Assembly: GCF_018372215.1 (NCBI RefSeq)
Contig: NZ_JAHAJN010000017.1
Coordinates: forward strand, 1 to 9,473
From: Negativicoccus succinicivorans
GTDB lineage: Bacteria; Bacillota; Negativicutes; Veillonellales; Negativicoccaceae
Direction: 5' to 3'
Length of the DNA stretch: 9,473 nucleotides
The position numbers and the translations under genes are program-made. The notes beneath the pieces were generated by a model. That model had not been told where the DNA came from and did not search any database. It saw nothing but the letters and a program-made list of their open reading frames with translations. Positions 4,940-9,473 of the stretch are shown here, in pieces; within the stretch, counting starts at the first letter, position 1; the number at the start of each line of letters is the position of its first letter.

Positions 4940-6160
4940 ATGATTAAAAACTTTTGGCGCTGGGTCAATGAAACCAGCTTGGTAAAATTGATTCTTATCG
5001 GAATCATTTTGGGGATTCTTCTCGCCGTATTTATTCCCCAATGGGCAGCTTCCATTTCTATTTTAGGCACATTATTCGTTAATGCCTTAAAAGCGGTTGC
5101 GCCTGTTCTCGTATTTGTCCTGGTAATGGCGGCGCTGGCTACCAAACGCGCAGGTACTTCCAGCAACATGCGACCGATCTTGGTACTTTACGTTGTGAGT
5201 ACTTTCATCGCTTCACTGACGGCTGTCGCGGCCTCTTTCCTGTTCCCGACAATTTTACAACTGCAAGTCACCGATGCGCAGCTCGCTCCGCCGACTAATA
5301 TTATCGAAGTCATCCGTACTGTTGTTCTGAATATCGTGGATAATCCCGTACATGCACTCATAAATGCCAATTACATCGGCATATTGGCATGGGCGAGTGT
5401 CATGGGGATTGCGCTCCGTCAGGCCAACGACACGACGAAACAGTTAATCTCGGATTTCGCGCAAGTGATCACACAATTAGTACAATGGGTATTGCGCTTT
5501 GCTCCGATCGGTATTTTCGGCTTAGTTGCGTCCACCATTGCCGAAAGCGGATTCGATGCCCTCATCGGTTATGTAAAACTGCTTTCGGTATTGCTGGGTT
5601 GCTTCTTCTTCATCGCGTTGGTGATGAATCCTTTAGTCGCCTTTGTCAAAATGCGTATCAATCCGTATCCGCTTGTTCTGACAACCCTGCGTGAAAGCGG
5701 TTTGTACGCCTTTTTCACGCGCAGTTCCGCCGCGAATATTCCGGTTAATATGAACCTTTGCCAAAAGCTCGGCTTGGATGAAGATACATATTCCGTATCC
5801 ATTCCGCTGGGTGCCACCATTAACATGGCGGGCTCAGCAATCACGATTGCGGTGCTGACACTTTCTGCCGTGCATACACTAAACATTCCTGTCGATTTTG
5901 CGACGGCGTTTCTCCTCTGCGTCATTTCTGCCGTCGGTGCCTGCGGCGCATCCGGTGTAGCGGGCGGTTCGCTTTTACTGATTCCCTTGGCCTGCAGCCT
6001 GTTCGGTATCAGCAATGATATTGCCATGCAAGTCGTCGGTGTCGGTTTTATCATCGGTGTTTTACAAGACTCCTGTGAAACCGCTTTAAATTCTTCCAGC
6101 GACGTGCTTTTTACCGCTGTTGCAGAATTTGCCGAACGTCGTAAAGAAGGTCGTTTATAG
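4940..6160 (+). CDS. sstT: Serine/threonine:sodium symporter SstT
   Basis: Inner-membrane secondary transporter of the dicarboxylate/amino acid:cation symporter (DAACS) family, importing L-serine and L-threonine with Na+. 406 aa, close to the 414 aa of E. coli SstT. It shows about eight hydrophobic segments plus two re-entrant loops. Key motifs: RSSAANIPVNMNLC (261-274, the serine-rich HP1 tip), IPLGATINMAGSAIT (288-302, including the NMxG Na+/substrate site on TM7), GASGVAGGSLLLIPLA (336-351, HP2) and DSCETALNSSSD (377-388, the TM8 substrate-binding region). Start: the SD GGAGGG (4928-4933) is 6 nt from the ATG at 4940 but directly touches an ATG at 4934, so 4940 is preferred. A longer open frame reaching back to about 4796 would run through the upstream terminator and this promoter and is not real coding. 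Single-gene unit. Confidence 0.96.
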   Translation: MIKNFWRWVNETSLVKLILIGIILGILLAVFIPQWAASISILGTLFVNALKAVAPVLVFVLVMAALATKRAGTSSNMRPILVLYVVSTFIASLTAVAASFLFPTILQLQVTDAQLAPPTNIIEVIRTVVLNIVDNPVHALINANYIGILAWASVMGIALRQANDTTKQLISDFAQVITQLVQWVLRFAPIGIFGLVASTIAESGFDALIGYVKLLSVLLGCFFFIALVMNPLVAFVKMRINPYPLVLTTLRESGLYAFFTRSSAANIPVNMNLCQKLGLDEDTYSVSIPLGATINMAGSAITIAVLTLSAVHTLNIPVDFATAFLLCVISAVGACGASGVAGGSLLLIPLACSLFGISNDIAMQVVGVGFIIGVLQDSCETALNSSSDVLFTAVAEFAERRKEGRL

Positions 6161-6169
6161 TTACTAAAT

Positions 6170-6203
6170 AAAAAACGGTATCCTTTTGAGGATACCGTTT
6201 TTT
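6170..6203. terminator. Bidirectional terminator between sstT and the oxidoreductase gene
   Basis: AAAAAACGGTATCC (6170-6183), loop TTTTGA, GGATACCGTTTTTT (6190-6203). The perfect stem is flanked by A-runs and T-runs, so it gives a U-tract on either strand. It lies 9 nt after the sstT stop and 3 nt beyond the stop of the convergent minus-strand gene. Confidence 0.9.
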
Positions 6204-6206
6204 TCT

Positions 6207-7724
6207 TTATACTTTACCTTCCACAAAATATCTTGTCCACATCGAAACTTCATTTAAGCTCGGATGCGGCGCCATCGTTTCACTCACCGTTTGCACACGT
6301 TGCGGTAAAAGCTCACGAACTAAACCTCGCTCGCGCAATTTCTGCACCGTCTCCGAACCGATTTCAGGATGAATCGGCGTCAAGTCCATAGTCCCTGCAT
6401 TCAACAAATTCACATATGGCTGGAGTAAAACAGAGGCCTGATACCCCACCATATGAGCGCCCAAAATGATTTGCGTCGGACGATCAATCACCAGCTTGAT
6501 GAACCCGTCTTCCGGACTCCCGTGCGTGATACCGAGCGCATAGGCTTTAACAGTATCAGAGTAATAATGTAACGCGGTCTGCACTTCATATCCCTGTTCT
6601 TTAGCTGCTTTTTCCGTCAAGCCCACATGCGCCGCTTCCGGATGCGTATAGGTAACGACCGGAACATTCGTGTAGTTTGCCCAGCGCCATTTTTTCGGAT
6701 CTTTCTCTTCATACAAATTATGGGCAATAATGCCTGCTTCATAGTTCGCTTTGTGCCGGAACGGCGCCTGCCCATTCACATCGCCCAACGCATAAATACC
6801 CGTTTGGGATGTTTCCAAAAACTCGTTTGTGATGATATTACCTTTAGCGTCTGTTTTAATTTCCGTCTTCGCCAAATTCAGCCAATCTGTGTTGGGGATA
6901 ATTCCCGAGGCGACGAAAACAACATCCGTGGTAAAGGTCTTATTTTCTTTCGTCGCGCGATCGCTAATCGTACAACGGATCTCCTCACCGTCTTTGCGAA
7001 CACTTTCGACCGACTGATTGGTATAAACGGTGACACCCGCATTTCGCAAGGACTGCAAAACGAATTCCGAAATTTCCGGTTCTTCACGCGGCACAAGATA
7101 TTGATTATGCTGCACCAAAGTCACGTTGACGCCCAATGCGGAAAAACTGTGCGCAAATTCGGTACCAATCGGGCCGCCCCCCAAGATCGTCATGGTCTCG
7201 GGCAACGTTTTGAGAAAACGATCACCGAAAAAAGATTCGCTTGTTAAATAAGGAATGGTTTCCAAACCGGGCACATCGGGGATATTGGTGCGCGCCCCCA
7301 CGCCCAACACAATGATCGGCGCGCTAATATCTGTCGCTTTACTTGCGTCACAAGTGATTTGGAGTGTATCTTTACCGATGAATTTCGCGGTGCCGTGATA
7401 AACATCCAAATTTTCACGTTGCTCATAATCTTTCGCCATAGTTTGCGAGACGTTGATTTGTTTCCAAAGCCGTCGCGAAATAACTTCCCAATCGAGCGTC
7501 GGTTTCTCTCCTTTGACTCCCATTTCGGCCCAGCGTTCCGTATCCCGCAATGCGTCTGCCGCCGTTACCATAACCTTCGTCGGAATGCAGCCGTGGTTGA
7601 GGCAGGTACCGCCAAATTTAGCCCGTTCCACTACTGCTACCTTTTGCCCGTGTTGCAATGCAGTTTCCAACACGGTCAGAGCGGCACCGGTGCCCACTAC
7701 GATTAAATCATATTTTTTTACCAT
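6207..7724 (-). CDS. FAD-dependent disulfide oxidoreductase, mycothione-reductase-like
   Basis: 505-aa cytoplasmic flavoprotein of the class I pyridine nucleotide-disulfide oxidoreductases (dihydrolipoyl dehydrogenase / glutathione reductase / mycothione reductase). In order: FAD Rossmann strand YDLIVVGTGAAL (5-16); redox disulfide GGTCLNHGCIPTK (38-50, Cys41 and Cys46); NAD(P) site ILGGGPIGTEFA (180-191); FAD GD motif YALGDVNG (311-318); dimer interface with IHPEIGSET (451-459, catalytic His452). The GTGAAL loop, which lacks the last Gly of GxGxxG, and the LGAHMVGYQASVLLQP stretch resemble mycothione reductase more than LpdA, but mycothiol is not expected in this lineage, so the disulfide substrate is unknown. 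It is longer than the usual 460-470 aa, with about 35 extra residues at the C-terminus. Start: AAGGGAG at 7730-7736 is 5 nt from this ATG; an ATG 21 nt upstream has no properly spaced SD. It diverges from the Sir2 gene. Confidence 0.9.
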   Translation of the reverse strand: MVKKYDLIVVGTGAALTVLETALQHGQKVAVVERAKFGGTCLNHGCIPTKVMVTAADALRDTERWAEMGVKGEKPTLDWEVISRRLWKQINVSQTMAKDYEQRENLDVYHGTAKFIGKDTLQITCDASKATDISAPIIVLGVGARTNIPDVPGLETIPYLTSESFFGDRFLKTLPETMTILGGGPIGTEFAHSFSALGVNVTLVQHNQYLVPREEPEISEFVLQSLRNAGVTVYTNQSVESVRKDGEEIRCTISDRATKENKTFTTDVVFVASGIIPNTDWLNLAKTEIKTDAKGNIITNEFLETSQTGIYALGDVNGQAPFRHKANYEAGIIAHNLYEEKDPKKWRWANYTNVPVVTYTHPEAAHVGLTEKAAKEQGYEVQTALHYYSDTVKAYALGITHGSPEDGFIKLVIDRPTQIILGAHMVGYQASVLLQPYVNLLNAGTMDLTPIHPEIGSETVQKLRERGLVRELLPQRVQTVSETMAPHPSLNEVSMWTRYFVEGKV

Positions 7725-7766
7725 GGTATCTCCCTTCGTTTGCATTAATGATTACTCATTTCCTTT

Positions 7767-7795
7767 ATTTTAACATGATGACGAAAATAGAATTT
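7767..7795 (-). promoter_or_regulatory. Extended -10 promoter of the oxidoreductase gene
   Basis: Minus strand TGT-TAAAAT (7767-7775), with a weak -35. The start point would be near 7760, giving a leader of about 36 nt. The -35 region adjoins that of the divergent Sir2 promoter. Confidence 0.45.
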
Positions 7796-7812
7796 TTTAA
7801 AGATGCTATAAT
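7784..7812 (+). promoter_or_regulatory. Extended -10 promoter of the Sir2 gene
   Basis: TGC-TATAAT at 7804-7812, a perfect -10 with the extended TGn; -35 poor. The start point would be near 7819, so the leader is only about 23 nt and includes the strong SD AAAGGAGG (7829-7836), 5 nt before the ATG. Confidence 0.6.
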
Positions 7813-7841
7813 GAAAAAAAGACTATGCAAAGGAGGTTGCT

Positions 7842-8612
7842 ATGACACGCAAAAATGCATCCTATCAAGAACGACTGAAAGCATTTCAAGCCCTTTTACA
7901 AAATCATCAACGTATTGTTTTTTTCGGCGGTGCCGGCGTATCTACCGAATCCGACATTCCGGACTTTCGCGGGACGCACGGTATCTTTAACCGTGACACG
8001 GGTACGCCTTACTCGGCGGAAGAAATGGTCTCACATCATTTCTATGTCGAGCATCCGGAAGAGTTTTTCAGCAATTACAAAGTACGCCAAGGTATGATGA
8101 AGGATGTACAACCAAATCGCGCCCATATAATGCTCACCAAATTGGAAAAACTGGGAAAACTCCAAGCGATTATCACGCAAAATATTGACGGTTTACACCA
8201 ACGCGCCGGTAGCCAAACCGCTTACGAACTGCACGGCTCCATTCATCGCAATTACTGTACAAAATGCCATGCATTCTATTCCATTGAAGATATTATCGAA
8301 CGCAGCAATCCGATACCGCATTGTGGCAAATGCGGCGGCATTATTAAGCCGGATGTCGTTCTATTTGAAGAACCATTGGATAACGATACGGTTTTCAACG
8401 CGATTCAAGCGATTCGTGATGCTGATATGCTGATTATCGGCGGCACCAGTTTAGTGGTTTGGCCAGCCGCGGGATTCATTCATGAGTTTGGCGGCGATGC
8501 AATAGTGTTAATTAATCAAGATTCCACTCCGCGCGATCAAGCGGCCAATATTTTATTTCGAGAGTCTATCGGTCAGGTATTGGAGGACGCGATCTCGCCT
8601 TTACTTATATAA
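7842..8612 (+). CDS. Sir2-family NAD-dependent protein deacylase (sirtuin)
   Basis: 256 aa, full length for a bacterial sirtuin (CobB-type). It removes acyl groups from protein lysines using NAD+, releasing nicotinamide and O-acyl-ADP-ribose. Seen: the NAD-binding segment GGAGVSTESDIPDFRG (29-44), TQNIDGLHQRAG (112-123), catalytic His131 in ELHGS, a zinc site of two Cys pairs (Cys139/Cys142 in YCTKC, Cys161/Cys164 in HCGKC), the IKPDVVLFEE segment (168-177) and GGTSLVVWPAA (200-210). The usual Gly of the GAGxSxxSGIPDFR motif is Asp38. Preference for acetyl, succinyl or other acyl groups cannot be set firmly; the Tyr/Arg pair marking desuccinylases is not evident. It diverges from the oxidoreductase gene. 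Its stop codon overlaps a bidirectional terminator, so it is a single-gene unit. Confidence 0.95.
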   Translation: MTRKNASYQERLKAFQALLQNHQRIVFFGGAGVSTESDIPDFRGTHGIFNRDTGTPYSAEEMVSHHFYVEHPEEFFSNYKVRQGMMKDVQPNRAHIMLTKLEKLGKLQAIITQNIDGLHQRAGSQTAYELHGSIHRNYCTKCHAFYSIEDIIERSNPIPHCGKCGGIIKPDVVLFEEPLDNDTVFNAIQAIRDADMLIIGGTSLVVWPAAGFIHEFGGDAIVLINQDSTPRDQAANILFRESIGQVLEDAISPLLI

Positions 8613-8638
8613 AAAACACGGCGTACGCCGTGTTTTTT
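8611..8638. terminator. Bidirectional terminator between the sirtuin and membrane protein genes
   Basis: AAAAAACACGGC (8611-8622), loop GTAC, GCCGTGTTTTTT (8627-8638). It is near-perfect in symmetry, with a U-tract on each strand, and starts inside the sirtuin stop codon. It serves the two convergent genes. Confidence 0.9.
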
Positions 8639-8661
8639 TATTTCTATTGTTTCGTGTTTTC

Positions 8662-9198
8662 TTATTGATTCTTTTGCGGATGGTGTTTTGCCGTCACTTC
8701 TGTGCGACGTTTACGGGCACGATTACGACCGACTTTGATTTGCGGTAGCGGTCCGCCGATGACGTGACGTAAATGATCCGGCCAAGCGTAATCGACTGCT
8801 AACGCCAACAGCATAGCCAACAACGCCGCTACCGACCAAGGCACGAAAATAGTCAGCGCCTGCTCGCCGATCAGGCACCACAGTAAAAATAGTCCCATCC
8901 CGACCTGACCGATATAACCCCAGCCAATGGCATATACATAGCGAAGCCAACCGCTGTTTTTCTTTTGCTCCATTACGGTTCCGAAATAATAGGCAGCGGT
9001 GCCGACCGAAATCGCCAGCATCAAATGTCCGGCAATTCCCAGCGGTAACCCTTGCCAATAGCCAACCATAATAAAACCTATAAACCCGACCAATGCGCCG
9101 ATGATTAGCGCCATGATGAGTGCTGCCAAGTAAGGAGAAAACACTGTTAAATTAACATACGGAATAATTTGCAAACCCATTCCGGCGATGCAAATCAT
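8662..9198 (-). CDS. Unrecognised small multi-pass membrane protein; 5' end probably interrupted by a stop codon
   Basis: The open frame from the first ATG after the stop codes 178 aa. I do not recognise the family. It is strongly hydrophobic, with likely membrane segments around residues 22-47, 53-73, 86-110 and 114-136, plus a short hydrophobic start. The C-terminal tail (154-178) is very basic (KVGRNRARKRR), which suggests it faces the cytoplasm. The ATG at 9198 has no SD. The only well-placed SD (GGAG, 9248-9251) serves an ATG at 9240 that is in the same frame, but its fourth codon is TAA (9229-9231). Without that stop, the protein would gain 14 residues and a complete first membrane helix (RLVLFTFAYIMICIAG). 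The gene may therefore be a recent pseudogene, be translated by reinitiation, or carry a sequencing error. It follows tuf with its own predicted promoter and ends at a shared terminator. Confidence 0.6.
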   Translation of the reverse strand: MICIAGMGLQIIPYVNLTVFSPYLAALIMALIIGALVGFIGFIMVGYWQGLPLGIAGHLMLAISVGTAAYYFGTVMEQKKNSGWLRYVYAIGWGYIGQVGMGLFLLWCLIGEQALTIFVPWSVAALLAMLLALAVDYAWPDHLRHVIGGPLPQIKVGRNRARKRRTEVTAKHHPQKNQ

Positions 9199-9228
9199 AA
9201 TATATGCAAAAGTAAATAAGACAAGACG

Positions 9229-9240
9229 TTAACGTGACAT
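9229..9240 (-). other. Upstream start of the membrane gene, read as ATG TCA CGT TAA
   Basis: Three sense codons and a stop, in frame with the membrane protein and preceded by GGAG with a 7-nt spacer. Replacing the TAA with a sense codon would join it to CGT CTT GTC TTA and so on, giving MSR-x-RLVLFTFAYIM, a normal N-in membrane start. AAA (Lys) to TAA is a single-base change. It may instead be a genuine 3-codon leader peptide with reinitiation at the ATG 31 nt downstream. Confidence 0.55.
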
Positions 9241-9274
9241 GTAAAAACTCCATTTCTCAGTATAAGTTATTTAG

Positions 9275-9303
9275 ATTACAGCATTTCACTTCCGCTTCGC
9301 CAA
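9275..9303 (-). promoter_or_regulatory. Promoter of the membrane protein gene
   Basis: On the minus strand: TTGGCG (-35, 9298-9303), a 17-bp spacer, then TGC-TGTAAT (extended -10, 9275-9283). The start point would be near 9268, about 28 nt upstream of the ATG at 9240. It lies just downstream of the tuf terminator, so the gene does not depend on tuf transcription. Confidence 0.55.
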
Positions 9304-9322
9304 CTGCACCCGGTCACATAAT

Positions 9323-9347
9323 AAAAAAGGCGCTGCTTACGCAGCGC
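9323..9347 (-). terminator. tuf terminator
   Basis: GCGCTGC (9330-9336), loop TTAC, GCAGCGC (9341-9347). On the minus strand the stem is followed, after one base, by six T. It starts 14 nt beyond the tuf stop. A T-run on the plus strand (9348-9353) makes it look bidirectional, but no plus-strand gene ends here. Confidence 0.88.
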
Positions 9348-9361
9348 TTTTTTGTTAATGA

Positions 9362-9473
9362 TTATTTTTCGATGGCGCTGACAACGCCCGCGCCGACGGT
9401 GTGACCGCCTTCACGAATCGCGAAACGCAAACCTTCTTCAATCGCGATCGGCGTGATCAGTTCGATTTTCATC
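9362..9473 (-). CDS. tuf: Elongation factor Tu (C-terminal fragment, runs off the right edge)
   Basis: The last 36 residues are present. They read MKIELITPIAIEEGLRFAIR, then EGGHTVGAGVVSAIEK and the stop. This is the highly conserved end of EF-Tu domain 3 (ELIxPIAxExGLRFAIREGGxTVGAGVV). EF-Tu is the GTPase that carries aminoacyl-tRNA to the ribosome. The usual Arg in REGGRTVG is His here, which is common in many bacteria. Whether this is the only tuf copy, and whether fusA and rps genes lie upstream, cannot be seen. A strong terminator follows. Confidence 0.97.
   Translation of the reverse strand, partial: MKIELITPIAIEEGLRFAIREGGHTVGAGVVSAIEK

Noticed and set aside
5569..6054. A 161-codon minus-strand open frame inside sstT
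   Set aside because: It is antisense to a well-supported transporter gene, with no promoter, SD or recognisable domain.
1..9473. CRISPR array, insertion sequence, attachment site or tRNA
   Set aside because: No regularly spaced direct repeats, transposase or integrase motifs, terminal inverted repeats with target duplications, or cloverleaf sequences were found by eye.

Overview
The window looks like ordinary chromosomal DNA from a diderm Firmicute of the class Negativicutes (Veillonella/Dialister/Megasphaera-type relatives). The main clue is at the left edge: a gene start on the minus strand encodes a signal peptide followed directly by the first residues of an S-layer-homology (SLH) domain. 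That is the layout of the OmpM-type porins that tether the outer membrane in this class. The right edge is the C-terminal end of EF-Tu (tuf, minus strand). The intermediate base composition, strong Shine-Dalgarno (SD) sites and short gaps with hairpin terminators fit this. The genus is not fixed by what I can see.

Left part (1-3440, all minus strand): the OmpM-like start with a long structured 5' leader; uppP (undecaprenyl-diphosphate phosphatase) preceded by a zinc-ribbon NUDIX hydrolase, together a likely two-gene unit; a strong terminator; a small P-loop protein resembling BrxF of BREX-3 phage-defence systems but standing alone; and a secreted protein with three repeats that I cannot name.

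Middle (3441-6205, plus strand): a compact divergent promoter region drives the secreted repeat protein one way and, the other way, a SIMPL-domain (YggE-like) secreted protein followed by a flavin-reductase-family protein. After a terminator comes sstT, a sodium/serine-threonine symporter with its own promoter and terminator.

Right part (6206-9473): a mycothione-reductase-like flavin disulfide oxidoreductase (minus) and a Sir2-type NAD-dependent protein deacylase (plus) diverge from a shared promoter region. Then comes a small multi-pass membrane protein gene (minus) with an in-frame TAA at codon 4 of its best-supported start, and finally tuf. Convergent gene pairs are separated by hairpins with U-tracts on both strands.

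I found no mobile element, CRISPR array, tRNA or rRNA, and no complete new multi-gene system. The points most worth a second look are the lone BrxF-like ATPase, the early stop in the membrane gene, the structured leader of the OmpM-like gene, the terminator touching the NUDIX ribosome-binding site, and the near-symmetric divergent promoter. No stretch longer than 300 bases lacks a gene; the largest gap (103-369) holds a promoter, a leader and a terminator.
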